This document shows positions 11,001 to 25,300 of a stretch of DNA of 64,000 nucleotides, in pieces. A program made the translations under genes and the position numbers. This DNA is from Amyelois transitella (lineage: Eukaryota; Arthropoda; Insecta; Lepidoptera; Pyralidae), in contig NC_083517.1 of NCBI RefSeq assembly GCF_032362555.1, positions 9,320,001 through 9,384,000 on the forward strand, in the 5' to 3' direction. Position 1 is the stretch's first letter; every line of letters starts with the position of its first letter. Below the pieces are notes generated by a model that searched no databases, was not told the origin of the DNA, and saw nothing but the letters and a program-made list of their open reading frames with translations.

Positions 11001-14000
11001 TCCCTCATTATAACTATTCTGACGTTAACCGAAAATATAGAGAGCAAGGAAGAATATAGCGTATACCTTAAATCAACATTTAAAAAAATATATAATTAAA
11101 AAAACCATTTATTCTCTACCTTTTGTACATTGCATTAGCTTCAAAACTTATGTCAATATTTTGACTAGAAATTTTGCTTATGATTTGATTAAGAATGTTT
11201 TTTTTCTTTGTTGAATTATAATTGTGAATAAGAGAATAAAAATAAGAGCTGATCATAGTAATTATTGCACGTGGCTCTTTAGTTTGCTTTCTGTAACAGC
11301 TAACCCGTTCTACTAAATCTCTTAATGCCCCTTAAGTCTGTATCAATCATCCCCTATTCCATATCACCAATGCAAAGATAAGCTATTGGAATGGTTGAAA
11401 CCACTTAGTTATGAAGAGGTAGAAAGTTTATTGGAAAAGGTAAAATAGAGGATAGCATTGCTTTTATTATACATAATGTAAATTGTAAAGTAGAATTTAA
11501 TAATTAATTTACCTGACATAAATACTTACTTATATATAATATATTATAGCTTTAAGTAGTGTAGTTAATAGAAGAGCGGCGTCTCCTGGCACAGGCGTAA
11601 AGCTTAAAACGAGGCACCAATCTACACTTGTGTTACTTATGTAAAGAGTTTTTGAAAATAAAAAAAATATTTATTTATTATTATTTATTTATTCCAGAGA
11701 AAAAAATAAGGAACAATATCTATATAATTTCACCCTGTTAACTTCATTAATCAAAACTCTTGGCATCTTTACTTTTAATATTAGTTAAACTTATTGATAA
11801 ACTAGCGGTATCTATATAGAGTTATGTCTGAGCCAGTATGATAGACTTAATTTTTTTTCTACAATAAGAATAAATGAAATGACACATTTCTATAGATAGG
11901 TATCTTAATATATTCAGAAATCTATATGTATTAGGTATTTTACGTATTATAAGTAGTGTGCTTATACATGATATGGATTTTTTATTACATGAAATTCCCA
12001 TCAGGGTCGAATACAGAACCTTCTATTTTTAAAGTCGTTTAAAAATGGCGCGAAGCGTATAAATATGAAAAATTCCGATGTACCGAATAAATATACCAAA
12101 AGATAAATGAAATGACACATTTTTGAGCGACATTTCTATGGATATCTAAATATATTCAGAAATCTATATGTATTAGGTATTTTACGTATTATAAGTAGTG
12201 TGCTTATACAAGATCAAAGTATCAAAAATAAATAATTTACAATTTGCCAATGTATTAAGAGACTACTGACGTCACAAAATGGCGTCAATGTATAACAATT
12301 GTTTCACTTTCTAGTTAAAGTTTAATAGAATATTATCTGACAATATGATAGGTGATTTGACGTAAACTTTGATTTCTTTTGTGACTAACAACTCATTTTC
12401 ATTAATATACTTAATTATTGATTATTAATATTTCTTCCTCATGGCTTTAGTCCAGGTTGCATTATCATCACGAAGGTCTAGGGTAAACCCTTGACCATGG
12501 ATCCTGGTTTGGGTGAGCCAGGTTTTTACACGAAGCGACTCCCGTCTGAGCTCCGCAACCTTTGCAGGGGAACTAAACCCGTATTGGAACATATGGATAC
12601 ACATCCAGTTGCCTGAATGTGTAGGTTTCCTCACTTTGTTTTCCCTCAACATAACAGCATCGGTTAGTATTTAAACTAATGTACATAACTTCGGAAATAG
12701 TCATTGGTACTTGGCCGCGGTGTGATTCGAACCGGTACCTTTATGCGCTACACGCGTTTTAACCGGGCACTTCACCGTTCGGCTACTGACGCTCTTCGTA
12801 ATTATTATTAAATAAAATAGTTAAAAATCTTTTTAAAATAAATTCAAATTAACAATGAATTTCGGTTGCCGTGGCGACTTGACGAAATCTGTGTCGGTAC
12901 ATTTCTAGAATTCGATCCAATTCTCTGGGCTCAGCGGTTTCAGTCAGCAAGGCAGTGTCCTCCTTTATATAATTAGAAGAAGATAACAAGATAAGAGAAT
13001 GGAATGAGAATTAAAGAATAATAGCGATTCTATTCGCACCACGCACGTTAAACTTAAATTCACATTTTTCCCGTATCCCTAGGAGATATCATAAAAATAA
13101 AAGTTATTTCAAGTTAAATTACGATATTCAAAAGTCTATTACCTATATCTCTGTGTCAAATTTCGCCAAAATCGGAACAGAAGTTTATGAGACTTTACAA
13201 AAAAAAAAAAAATCTCTATGTATTTGATGATGAATGAATTATATTTTCCAGTGGACTACGTGGATGACTGGCCTCTGATGAGCTCCCCAATACCAGTGCT
13301 GGCCATATGGACCGCGTACATAGTATTCGTACTGAAAGCTGGCCCGGAATATATGAAGAGCCGACCAGCGTACGGATTACACACAGTTCTCAAACTGTAC
13401 AACTTGTTCCAAGTTATATTCTCATTAGTCCAGTTTTATTTAGTAAGTGTTGCCACAATATATTTTTAATTCGTAACATTGTTTAAATTTGTTAATGACA
13501 CATTATATTTTCATGCTATTCCATTTATACTTATTTGCAATAGTAGAGAAATTGGGGTATAATTTGTTTTTTCAAACAAAAATATTTACCTAATTATTGG
13601 CCCCAATTTTTTATTGTGGAAACTAAAAAGTAAGTGTATATTTTTTTCTACAATACAAAATTTGATCATTTTGATCTATCGAGCGTAACAAGCATTAAAA
13701 TGTGAAAATTGATTTTCGATGTATTTTGTTCCCAGGGTTTAGAACTTTTGCGTCCAACGGGCTACCTTGATATAACTTGCAATGAAGATCCGGCTACGAA
13801 AAAGAAGGTAAATAAATACACATTGTTAAAAAAATTATAAATTTAATCCATAACATTAAACATTATAAATTTATAATTCTCAATAATTTCATGTTATACA
13901 AAAATACTTCAAGTTACATTTTATTATACCGCAAAATGGTTGATAAAAATTAACAACCTACTTATTAATAAACGAATTTTATGGAATACATTTGTTCTCT

Positions 14001-15169
14001 TTGGCTTAAAAGTAATACTTTTTGGTAAAACCCGAAATGGGTTAAAGATTCGGTTAGTTATATTCCTATCTTGGTCAAATTTAGGACGTCCTGGCAAAAG
14101 GTCAGGTCAAGAGTACCCGAAACCGCCGAGCTTGCACGAAGAGAGTTATAATTGTGGATGAAGCGGAAGAACTATGCAGAGATCGTGGCAAGTAGAAAGA
14201 TGTAGTCTCTGCCTACTCCTCCGGGAAAAAGGCGTGATTTATGTATGTTACCAACAGTTCATGGATGAATCGAAAGTTGCTAAACTTTTTAGACTCACTA
14301 TTAAGGATGCAACCAAGATTCAGACGATGATGAACAACTCATTAAAACGGCCAATTTCTTTTCCAGATTGCAACCTTCATCTACATATACTTCCTGGCCA
14401 AACTATCCGAGCTCGCCGACACGATATTATTCGTACTTAGAAAGAAGCAGAACCAAGTGACCTTCCTACACGTGTACCACCACAGCCTCACGTTATTGGC
14501 AGTCTGGTTAACGTTGAAATTTGAGCCAGTGCACAACACTATATTCTTGGCGACGATAAATTCCTTTGTGCACGTTATAATGTATGCGTATTACGGACTC
14601 TCAGCGTTCCCGTCTTTAACTAAGTATCTGTGGTGGAAGAAATACATAACTGCTATGCAAGTGGTAAGCATGTTATTAAAGTAACATTTTTCTCACAAAA
14701 TCAATTTTTACGAGTAACTTTTGTCTACAGTTACGATGGGGCGATTTATAGATATTGAAAAGAAATCGGATTTACTTATAATATTTTTTTTAGATTCATT
14801 GATAGAAATGCGAAGGTTGCTCTATTTCGTTTAACTACCTTGACAAATGAAATGAATATTTAATTTATATATAAAAAAAAATTTACTAGACCATGACAAA
14901 GGAAAAATTTATACTTACCTACTTATTTAATGTTGAGAAGCCGGGAAAAATAATAATTTTATTATTAAAATTTGCAATTTCTTTTTCAGATCCAGTTCGT
15001 TTTTGTCATCATTCACGCGGTTAGGAACTACATCTACAGCGATTGCATGCCCTCGTATGTCCTCTTCTTCACGATTACTGTCAACGAAGCTCTCTTCATT
15101 TACCTCTTCGGAGAATTCTTCGTCAGGTCGTACCTTAGAAAGGATAACAAAAACACCAAAACTAACTAA
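8058..15169 (+). CDS. Very-long-chain fatty-acid elongase (ELO family)
   Basis: ELO enzymes catalyse the condensing step (malonyl-CoA plus acyl-CoA) of very-long-chain fatty-acid synthesis in the ER membrane. Exons are 8058-8106, 13252-13442, 13736-13807, 14367-14663 and 14990-15169; phases agree and the product is 262 aa, usual for the family. Visible features are DDWPLMSSP near the N-terminus, the catalytic histidine box HVYHH (residues 139-143), and MYAYYGLSA and KKYITAMQ before the last exon. There are about six or seven hydrophobic segments and a basic C-terminus (RKDNKNTKTN) without a canonical dilysine signal. The first exon is inferred: a 16-codon frame followed by a GTAAGT donor in exactly the phase that exon 2 needs. 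Intron 1 (5.1 kb) is full of repeats. The particular ELOVL subtype cannot be assigned. Confidence 0.9.
8366..8605 (-). mobile_element. Family E Helitron-like copy, 5'-truncated
   Basis: On the plus strand it starts CTAGCTGTGCCCATGACTTC, the reverse of a Helitron CTAG terminus with its adjacent GC-rich hairpin. The conserved CCTTCCTCGATAAATGG block follows and homology is lost near 8605, so the TC end is missing. It lies within elongase intron 1. Confidence 0.65.
8805..8965 (+). repeat. Family B and C tail fragments
   Basis: Short remnants: a family B tail (CCGAGGCTAACTCAATCTG, about 8820-8838) followed by a family C-like end containing CTCTGGAGAGGAGAGAGGTG. Too degraded for exact limits. Confidence 0.35.
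9357..9485 (+). mobile_element. Family D: LINE 3' end
   Basis: Begins AGCTTGCATGAAGAGAGTTA and ends GGCGTGATTTTATGTATG with a TGTA-rich tail. This copy shows the shared A/D tail most clearly. Confidence 0.6.
9631..9752. mobile_element. MITE-like palindromic element
   Basis: Long imperfect terminal inverted repeats: 9631-9661 (TTTATAGATACTACAGG...) against 9718-9752. They extend inward, so most of the 122 bp can fold back. A related copy lies at 54333-54417. Confidence 0.6.
9797..9898. repeat. Dispersed repeat, copy 1
   Basis: A block of about 100 bp (ACATGAAATTC to CCGATGTACCGAAT, including AAAATGGCGCGAAGCGTA) that recurs almost unchanged at 11987-12088. Class unknown. Confidence 0.65.
10482..10645 (-). 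mobile_element. Family B SINE, head missing
   Basis: Tail part, with GGACAAATTACACTGATTG, the 3' end of the element in reverse, through CATCCAAGACCCAGACC. The tRNA-like head is absent. Confidence 0.6.
10730..10888 (+). mobile_element. Degenerate family B-like SINE
   Basis: Has the box-B-like GGTCCCGGGTTTAAGCCCC and the family B end (GGTATCTCGTAATACAAGTC, TCGAGGCTAGTTCAAAATG). The head differs strongly from the other B copies, so this may be a sister subfamily. Confidence 0.45.
11871..12210. repeat. Tandem duplication of about 233 bp
   Basis: The segment at 11871-11968 (TAAATGAAATGACACATTTC to GTGCTTATACA) recurs at 12104-12210 with few changes. Between them is the second copy (11987-12088) of the dispersed repeat also found at 9797-9898. 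Confidence 0.7.
12435..12800 (-). mobile_element. Family C SINE, complete
   Basis: Reading on the minus strand, it has a tRNA-like head with the box-B-like GGTTCGAATCAC near 12725, then the body (CGAAGTTATG, TGTGAGG-type blocks) and an end rich in GGTTTACCC. The tRNA-like region (about 12715-12795) marks it as a Pol III-derived SINE rather than a tRNA gene. Confidence 0.65.
14107..14250 (+). mobile_element. Family D: LINE 3' end
   Basis: Starts GAGTACCCGAAACCGCCGAG, contains the GCAGAGATCGTGGCAAGTAG block and ends GGCGTGATTTATGTATG. It lies in elongase intron 3, 117 bp before exon 4. Confidence 0.6.
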
Positions 15170-15617
15170 CGCAATGAAATTCGCGTGAAAGCAATTAAAA
15201 TAGATGTAGTTAATAAAAACAAGTTAGGTACACTATTAGAAAGATATTACTTAAACAATATATCATTAGCCTTTTTTATAATACCAATATTATTACATCA
15301 CTATAATTTAACAAATTGTGAAGTTTCAGAAAACAATTGAATGACAATATTGTTATATTTATATATAAATTTTATCTAACCTAAAAAGTTCTTGAAGTTA
15401 TGTGACAATAGTTTGTAATCTCACTTGTTTATTTATGTTAAAAGATAAACCGTAAAAATCTACCTTGCCTAATAAATTAAAGAATTGTAAACCACGAACT
15501 CACAAACTAAATATTTTTAACTTACAATATACATATGTTTAGGTACGATTTAACGCAGAAATGTATCCACCCAATATAAATGTAATATACAAATACTGTT
15601 TGCTGTTTGCGCTGTTA

Positions 15618-15623
15618 AATAAA
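15618..15623 (+). terminator. Candidate poly(A) signal for the elongase
   Basis: AATAAATAAA at 15618-15627, about 450 bp after the stop codon. An alternative AATAAA occurs near 15471; which one is used cannot be told from the sequence. Confidence 0.4.
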
Positions 15624-15629
15624 TAAATT

Positions 15630-16354
15630 GTTGACTCTTTATAGAATTGCAGTTTTGATTAAACTATATCTTAATTATATAGACAAGCACGAAACATATA
15701 AGTATACAAATCAAGCTTATTATTCAAAGGATAAGTCAGAGACTACGCTATTCTAAAATACAGTTCTTCTTAAATTACTATCATTTATATAATAAAAAAA
15801 AAATAAAGTAATTAAATAAATACTGTAAAATATGTGATATTTATACTACGTACAGTCACCGGCTCACTACCACACCAAGTACCAGTACAAGTCTGTCTGC
15901 GATTGGCGCTCGCACGCAACTGTCAACTTGACATTTATAATACCGACTTGTGTGTGTGAGACAGCGTCTTGTATCCATTGCTAGATACAAACACTACAAA
16001 TACTGTAACGAATTCACTTTGTAAAGGCAAAAACTACCTCATTTTGACTACGTACGTCGTGTCAACACATTCGTCCACGTTTCAAATAACAAAAAAAAAT
16101 GCGTGAAGTAATTGTAAAATTGTCAAAATCTTCCTTGATACAATAAGTTTCAGAATGCGACACAAAACATTCGAATGCGACACAAAACATTCGGTAGAAA
16201 TTACAATATTGTCTAAAAAATTTATCATTTCCATAAATTTGCTTAGAAAATTTGCTGTTGTTTAAAAAAAAGTCACCTTTTAAAAAAAACAGTAAACAGT
16301 TGAAAGTGGAGACTTTCCTTTTTTTTTTTCTTAACAAATAAACAACTTATTAAT
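15630..16354. other. Convergent intergenic region / 3' UTRs
   Basis: This lies between the elongase and integrin stop codons and presumably carries both 3' UTRs. It includes a GC-richer stretch at about 15850-16010 of unknown role, and two direct 19-bp repeats of GAATGCGACACAAAACATTC (about 16153-16191). No gene is seen. Confidence 0.5.
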
Positions 16355-19300
16355 TCAATCGGAATCCAATTCGATCAGCTCTCGCGAACAAGTATCGAGT
16401 GTCGACGTGTCATTGTCATCTTGCGTTGTCGTCGTGTCATATTCTAAAGTGGACACGTCAAAGAGCGTTGATTGGTCGAAATCCGATCTCGTTTCGCAAA
16501 TAGCTGCTGTTGATGCCGAGTTGCCTTTAAATACAAACAAATGAATTGTTAATTTTGAAATATGTCCATCTCATTAAAATATCAAATAATCCATCGGTTT
16601 AATTTACATACATACATATAATCACGTCTATATATATATCCCTTGCGGGGTAGACAGAGCCAACAGTCTTGAAAAGTCTGATAGGCCACGTTCAGCTGTT
16701 TGGCTTTATGATGGAGTTGAGATTCAAATAGTGACAGGTTGCTAGCCCATCGCCTAAAAGAAGAATCCCAATAAGCCTATCCCTTAGTCGCCTTTTACGA
16801 CATCCATTGGAACGAGATGGAGTGGTCCTATTCTCTATTTTATTTGTGCCTGGAACCACACGGCACGGATTAATTTATACTTAATAAATACGAAAAACCT
16901 CTCTTCACTATAAAGCATTAATATCATGGTAAAAATCTTAAAATATGAATGTATGGAGTTATTTTTACCTTCGTCAACGGTAGGGCAGCTGTGTTCCGAA
17001 CTGCTTGGCTCCTGCTGTGTGTTTTTGTCTTCTATGAGACGTTTGAGATCCTCTTTCTTCGGTCTCGTGAAGAATCCAAACTGAAATTATGATGCATACA
17101 TACATACATAAATCCCATACGGGGTAGACAGAGTGAACGTTCACGCAAAGACTGAGAGTCCACGTTGCGTCGCATGGCTTTACGATGGAATTGAGATTAA
17201 AACAGCGACATGTTGCTAGCTTATCGTCTAGAAGAAGAATTCTAAGTGTATAAGTCTATCCCTTAGTCGCCTTTTACGACATCCATGATTATGACATTTT
17301 TTAATGCAAAATTATAAGCCAAATTATGAACATATTGAACTTTCTGAAATCTATTCCAAATTTTAACTGCGATAGTTGTAACATAAACAGAAACAATATA
17401 TACCTTATACAGTACAAGCATTATGATAGCTAAAAGAAGAATTCCGGCTACGACGGCCACGATCCAAGGCCAGAGAGGAGGAGCCGGGTCGAGAACTAGT
17501 ATAGTTCTTACTGCTGTATACCTGGAAACCATAGAGTTAACATTACATTTGTGTAAAGCAAACGAATGGATCCAATTATTACTATATATCTAATTCAGAA
17601 GAATATAAGACTGTTGAAGTGGATAGGTACCTGTGAAAGTAACGTTGCAATATATTTTTGAAACCATAACATACATACATATAGTCACGTCTATATCCCC
17701 TGCGGGGTAACCAGAGCCAACAGTCTTGATAAGACTTAAACAGCACATGCGTGCGTGCGTGTTGAGAATAGTGACAGGGTGCTAGCCATATATTTCTTTA
17801 GCTTTAGCCATAATTGCCTACAAAGGGATCCCAAGTTTATAAGCCTATCCCTTAGCCGCGTATAGAAAGACGTGGAGTGATTCTATACTAAAGTGCCGGA
17901 AATCGTAACAATATGAAATAATTCAATTTTTATTTGCACAATATAAGACCTAATTGGTCTTAAATTTATAAATTTTAGAATTAATAAATTTTATACCTTG
18001 TTGTACTCATATTAGAATTAATTTCGGTTAAATTATAATCTTATTATCTACACTAATATTATAAAGAGGAAAACTTTGTTTGTTTGGTTGTAATGAATAG
18101 GCTCAAAAACTACGGGACCGATTTTAAAAATTCTTTCACCATTCGAAAGCTACATTATCCACGAGTAACATAGACTATATTTTATTTTGGAAAAAAATAG
18201 GGTTCCGTAATATGATGGATTTTTCGGACACAAACTGAAAAAAATCAACCAAAAAGTTACTTATTTTGCGTACGCTGCCTAAACTACAAAAGATAGAACC
18301 ATAAAATGTTTTAAATAATTGTAGATCTTATAAATATCTACAAAAAAGTCCGCGACACACCATACCTATCTATGTCGAGTGAGGCACAACAACCACATTT
18401 TTATTTAAAATCTTGAATTTTTTTTGGTCTACATTTAAACGCGTTTTTTTTACTCATGCTATTAATCCTTATCAAAATAAATAATCATTCATCAATAAGT
18501 ACAGTTTATGTAGATAATATTTGGTCTTTGAATGATTAAAATTGGACGTTTGGTTTTGAAGTTGTGGTGAAATTAAAATATTACGATTTCTGCTGCATGG
18601 CCCGGGACTGCAGGCAGAAGTGACACTTTTGCCGGGAGCAAGACTTAGCCGCTTTGCGGGCGGTCCTTTAGTTAGTTCTAATAGAGATATATTTAGTATC
18701 GGCTGTGCATCCCTGCGAAGCCGGGGCGGGTCGTAATATTATAATTTGGTTTTCATTAGGTTCTCCGACTAGATTAAAATACTTACTTTTCGAAAGACAG
18801 TATGTGAATCTTTGAAGTAGCATTATACGTAGTGTTTTCTTTTAAAAAATTACCTGAAAATAAACAATAAAATATTATTCAGGGCAAAATTTCCTCGTAT
18901 TTATTATAAAAAAAATAAGAACAATATAAAAATATTCTCTGTAACATAATAAATATACTTTTGTTTAAATCAGCCAAAGTCTAACTTTAATGCCATTTTC
19001 AATTAAAATAGCAATTCTTTGAAGATTCGGGTTAAAATTTTATAATGTCCACAAAAATTTTGTTTTATAATTTTTTATGTTATCGATATACATATACACA
19101 TAATATATTATTTTCATTTTTATGTTATCCACAAAAATATATGGAATAGTTAAACTTTACTCTTTTGTAAATAATTGTTACTATACCTACCATAGACAAG
19201 TAAGTCTAATCTCAGAGGCAGAACTACAGATATAGTATGTTTTGCCGCTATCGTCCACTCGCAGTCCAACTGATCCATACTTCCCACGCAACCCATCACT

Positions 19301-22300
19301 GGGCTTGATAAGTTAATCTGAAATAGTGAACTTGTTAACTAAGTACATTATACAGTATGTATAATTATATCTACCCTTGCAGTTACCCGCGCTTTCTACT
19401 GGATACAAATTGTAACCAATACAGTTCAGTAGTAGAATATTCACACGAGAAATGTGAATGTGATTAAGATAATTTAAATATTTAGTGTAAAAATTAATAA
19501 CAACATTATCACTATCTATTAGCAAATAGTATAAATACTTATATTATATATAAAGGAAAATAAGATTCTGCGCGAAAGAGTATCAAGAATAGGTAAATAT
19601 AAGCTGACATACTTTAACATACATTTTTGGAGAATAGTTATAATATATAATAAAAATATACAATATTTGTGATAAGTATAATTACAAATAAAAAAAATAT
19701 ATATTATTTTCATTCAATAGATAGTATTTTTTTTCATCACGCGCTGACTTTATATATATGTTAATTCTTAACTACTATTTATAGTCATATTTTTAAATAG
19801 AAAACTAAATTAAAATGAACTTTAATTAGAACTAAAGTTAATACTTTTGAAAAAGAAAGAAAAAAAGACAATTAAAAACTAAAATTTAATTTACTCATTG
19901 TACAGTCCCTGCATATATATAATAGTAATTAATAATCCAAAAGTAAAATTATACCAACCTTGTCCGGTATATGGACTACCGCTTTCAAATTGTACCAGTC
20001 AGACGGCCCTAAATTGCTTATCTGAAAAGTTGAACAAGGATATATATAGAACACAAAAAAAAAGAAAAAATAGAAAGGTACATTGGAATTTGTATGGATA
20101 ATAGAATATTATAGTTTAATTAATAACAAAATATTATTAATAAGCCAAATAGCTGAACGTGGCCATTCAGTCTTTTCAAGACTGTTGGCTCTGTCTGCCC
20201 CGCAAGGGATATAGACGTGACCATATTTATGTTTGTATGTAATTAATAACAAACTTTTTCGATTACCTGATAATAATGAAGAAACGTTATATTTGCCTCT
20301 CCATAAAGTGCATCTCTTGAAACTTCTACTGTCACATTTGGTAAAGCTTTCCTGAAAACATTCATATATAAAATTATTTATATTTATACTCACACACACA
20401 TTGTATTAGAGAAGTCATGTAAAAGTATTTGAAACAATGAAAACTTAGCAATGCTTTGAATAAGTAATTTACGTGTAATTCATATAACACTTCACTTCAT
20501 ATCAATTTCTAAATTTCATATTGTTTGTTCTACTATAAGTAATTTATTTATTCATTTTATTTTATATATTTGGATGACCAACAGCAAGCTTTACAATCAT
20601 TAGCTTTTAAAATATACATTTAAGAACCAATTACGGGTCTTCTTTCACTAATAAAAACAGATAAAGAAAAAACATTTGCTAGAAAGTCAATAAGAAAAAA
20701 AAGACTATGTAAGTAATTTTGCAATGAATCATTCAACACAGTTTGAAATTCCATAGGTAGCTAAGTTGTGATTACTTAACGGTATGCTTAGATCTTTAAA
20801 ACTACACAACGGATTTTGTAGCAAAATATACTAGAAGTCGGGGCGGGTCGCTTGTATAAAATAAACCAATACATACCTACTGCCGTGCCGTGCCGTGTGG
20901 TTCCCGGCACCAAAACAAAAAATAATAGGACCATCTCTTTCCCATGGATGTCGTAAAAGGCGACTAAGGGAGAGGCTTACAAACTTGGGATTCTTTTTTA
21001 GGCGATGGGCTAGCAACCTGTCACTATTTGAATCTCAATTCTATCATTAGGCCAAATAGCTGAACGTGGCCATTCAGTCTTTTCAAGACTGTTGGCTCTA
21101 CCCCGCAAGGGATATAGACGTGACCATATGTATGTATATATGTACAGTACATACCCACTGACAGTTATATTAGCCACCGGCCGTACTTCAAGCACTAATT
21201 CTTTAACAGTAACATTATCAGCAAAAACCATCTCAGCCGTTAAAACCAAATCGGTGTAATTTCCTGAATACTCATACTCCAGTTCTATATCGAATTCAGC
21301 TGTATCATTTCTCCTGAACAAAGCTGGTAGGTAACATGTCATGTTGAAGTCTTGTAGGGTACATGAAGTGGGGACCCGTTTTGGGACCAGCGGTAATGTT
21401 AGGTATAATTTGATGCCGTATGAAGGCTCCTCGTGGTTAACTATTGTAACTTTGGCACCTAGTTTTTGGTTAGTGCCGGGTATGTAAGGTCTGGAAAGAA
21501 AATTAAAGATAAATGGCGACATAATTGCCTTGAAGTTAAGCCTTGTAATGCCATTTCATATATAAAGAAAAGTATTCATATGTATAAAACAGGGAACCAA
21601 AAGTCTGTTTGTGTCGTCTTCAAAATGCTTTCTTTGCCGTGTGGTTCCCGGCATCAATAAAAAAGAGAATAGGACCACTCTATCTCGTTCCTAAGGATGT
21701 CGTAAAAGTCCACTAAGAGCTTATGAACTTGGGATTCTTATTATAGGCGATGGGCTAGCAACCTGTCTCTATTTGAATCTCATTTCTATCATTAAGCCAA
21801 ACAGCTGAACGTGGCCTGTCAGTCTTTCAAGACTGCTGGCTCTGTCTACCCCGCAAGGGATACAGACGTGATTATATGTATGTACGTGGTCAAAATATCT
21901 CAATTTTATGCTTACGAGTCAAAGGGTTCCAGTGTCAATTTAAGGAGAGGTGTGCAAATCATGTCTTTGCCACAGTCATAGATCATTTGGAAGAGTGATG
22001 ATGCTTGCAACACTGAATCATCGGCTAGTCGGGCGCTGTCTGAAAGTAAAGATATAAGTTTTAACTTTAAAAAAAGGCTAATCAACTTGGGGTTCCCTTT
22101 TGGGAAATGGGCTGGCAATCTGTCACTATTTCAATTTGTATTACATCATTAGACCAAACAGCTGAACGTGGTCTTCCAGTCTTGTAAGCTCTGTCTACCT
22201 CGTAAAGTTCTAATTTAGTTTATTCTAATTTACTCGTAGTCTATATTATTATGTAGTGTAGAAATAGGAATAAAATGGCCGTGTGGTTCCCGGTAAAAAT

Positions 22301-25300
22301 AAAATTAAAAAATAGGACCACACCATATCTTTCCCATGGGTGTCGTAAAAGCGACTAAGGGATAGGCTAATAAAATTAGGTTTCTTCTTTTAGGCGATGG
22401 GCTAGCAACCTGTTGTCACTATTTGACTCTCAATTATATCATAACATAAGCAGAACAGCTGAGCGTGGCCTATCAGTTTTTTTCAAGACTTGTTGGCTCT
22501 TTCCACCACGTAAGGAATAGAGACGTGATTATATGTACGTAATTGGAGTAATGTATATGACCAAATACAAAACATTAAAGAGAAGATGTGCTTTCGTCTT
22601 GCAAGACACGTAGTTTTCTGGAACAAAATACGAGATTTATCAAGCCTATATGAGAATCAGGCCTTCATGACACGGCGGGCATGACTGACTCATCAATACG
22701 ACAAGAATCAATAGTTACACGTTCTCAAAAGACTTGACTCACCTTGTGGCGTCACTAACTTCAGTTCATAGGATATCGGTATTGGTTTTGTTAGGTCTGT
22801 TGTGGTCTGAAAATAGAGATATATACTTATATTATAAATGTGAAAGTTTGTGAGTACGTCAGGATGTCAGTATGGATGTTTGTTACTTTTTCACACAAAA
22901 ACTTTTGAACCGATTACGATGAAATTTGGTATGTAGCTGAAGACCCAGAATAACATATAGGCATGATAAACTTGCACATTCTAGCAACTTAATGTGAACC
23001 ACTCCATGTCTTTCAAATGGATGTCGTAAAAGGCGACAATAAGCTTATAATCTTGGGATACCTCTTGTAGGCGATGGGCTAGAAACCTGCCTTTATTTGA
23101 ATCCCAAATCCATCGTGAAGTCATACAGCTGAACGTGGGTTTTCAGCATTTTCGGGACTTTTCGCTTTGTCTACCCCGCAAGGGATATAGATGTGACTAT
23201 ATGTATGTATAAATACTTACATTGACTATAACGACATGTTCATCACACATTTCAATTCCAGGGCTCAGAGTGACCTCATTAGTAGTATCTTCCAAAATTG
23301 ATGCTCTTCTCAAATCAGCATCAATCATTTTTATTGCTTGTAGTTCTGTAAGATTAAACGAAAAATTCTATAATATGTTGATTAATTTCATTCGTTTTAA
23401 AAGATCGTCGGTGGTCGAATAGGTAAGGTGCCCCGTTAAAATGTGTGATGCGCAGAAAGACACAGGTTCAAATCCCGCCTCGGCCATGTACCAATGACTA
23501 TTTTCAAAGTATAATGTAAATAAGTTTGAATACTAACCGATGCTCTTTACGGTGAAGGAAAACATCGTGAAGGAAACCTGCACATTTAGGCAAATGGATT
23601 CGTAATCATGGATCCAATACGGGTTAGGTTGCGGAGGTCAGATAGGAGTCGCTTCGTATAAAAACCCGACTCACTCAATCCAGGATCCATGGTTAAAGGC
23701 ATATCCCGGGCTCCTCTCCAGAGTGGGTGAGGATGCAACCGGGTCTAAAGCCAGGAGAAGCCAGGAGGAAGAAGATACAAATAGTAAGTATTATCCCATA
23801 AGGTGAAGACAGAGCCATCAGTCTCCAAAAGTCTGAAAACTTAATGACAGGGAGATGAGATTAAGATAGTGACAGGTTTGCTAGCCCATCGCATAAAAGA
23901 AGAATTCCAAATTTATACTCGTAGAATTTGACAATTTGCAAGGTAAGAGAAGCACCAGGCACACTGCTTTTACTTCAACCAGCGTGGAAGCTATTTCATT
24001 GGAATTGAGATTATTATAAAATAATCAAATATCGGATTTTTATGACTCTAGGATTATTATAACCCTAATCCATATTGTATCATGGTTACAACATCCAGTT
24101 GCGTGGAAAGCCTTAATTTTTAATCTAATAAAAATAAAGTAATTAGTAGTGTAGTAGTGCCGTGTGGTTCTCGGTACCTATAGAAAAAAGATTAGGACCA
24201 TTCCATCTCTTTCCCATAGCTGTTATAAGAGGCGACTAATAGGCTTATAAACTTGGAATTCTACTTTTAAGTGATGGGCTAGTAACCTGTCACTATTTGA
24301 ATCTCAATTCTATCATTAAGCGAAAGAGCTGAACTTATCGTAACGGCACGTACGATAACGGCCTATCAGTCTATCACGATTGTTGGCTCTGTCTACCATG
24401 CAAGGGATAAAGATGTGATTATATGTATGTATGTTAATGTTAATGTAATTAAAATATTAAATTAAAATTAAATTTTTATTACGGAGTACTTACTCAATTT
24501 TACATGCGAATAATATTGAGGACGGACATTCAAACAGAAATAAGTTGTGAAATTGTTAGCATTCTCTGGCAAGTCTGCTATGTCCGGCAGCTTGATTAGC
24601 ACGTCGACTTTTATGGTGGGGGTACATTTGTAAAGGTACGCCTTGCCACTTGCGTGGGCGCCTATGGCTACATCTGAAAAAAAAAAGAAAATGCTTTAGA
24701 ATTTTTCCATTCATTCATTCACTATCACTACATAGTATAAAGAAATGTCTGTCTGTCCCTATGTTTGTATAAACATACATACATACACAGGTCACGCTTT
24801 ATCCCTTGTGGGGTAGACAGAGCCAACAGTCTTGAAAAGACTTATATAAATAAAATAAACAAATATATACGGGACAAATTACACAGATTAAGTTAGTCTC
24901 GAAGTAAGTTCGAAACTTGTGTTACGGGATACTAACTCAACGATACTATATAATTTATAATAAATACTTATATAGATCAACATCCAAGACCCAGGCCAAT
25001 CAGCGTACTACCGCTGCGCCACAGAGGCCGTGTATGTATGTATGTTTAGATATTTTAAACATAAAAAAAATAAAAATATTTTATTGGGTAACAAAATCAT
25101 TACAAATAATGTAAGTATCTCACCGTTACACAAATCATTATCAACATCTTTTCCCGTAGATATAGAAATACCGAACCCACTAGCTCTCTCGGCTGTTATT
25201 CTTTGCAAGTAGTCCCGTTTTATTCCGGCCTTGCTTCCTTGGTATATGTATACAACTCCATTATCCTCCCAAGGCGCTCCAATTGCCACATCTGAAAATA

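Noticed and set aside
11329-11450. Open stretch reading LEWLKPLSYEEVESLLEK before GTAAAA
   Set aside because: Protein-like composition, but too short, no start codon, no partner exon and no family recognised.
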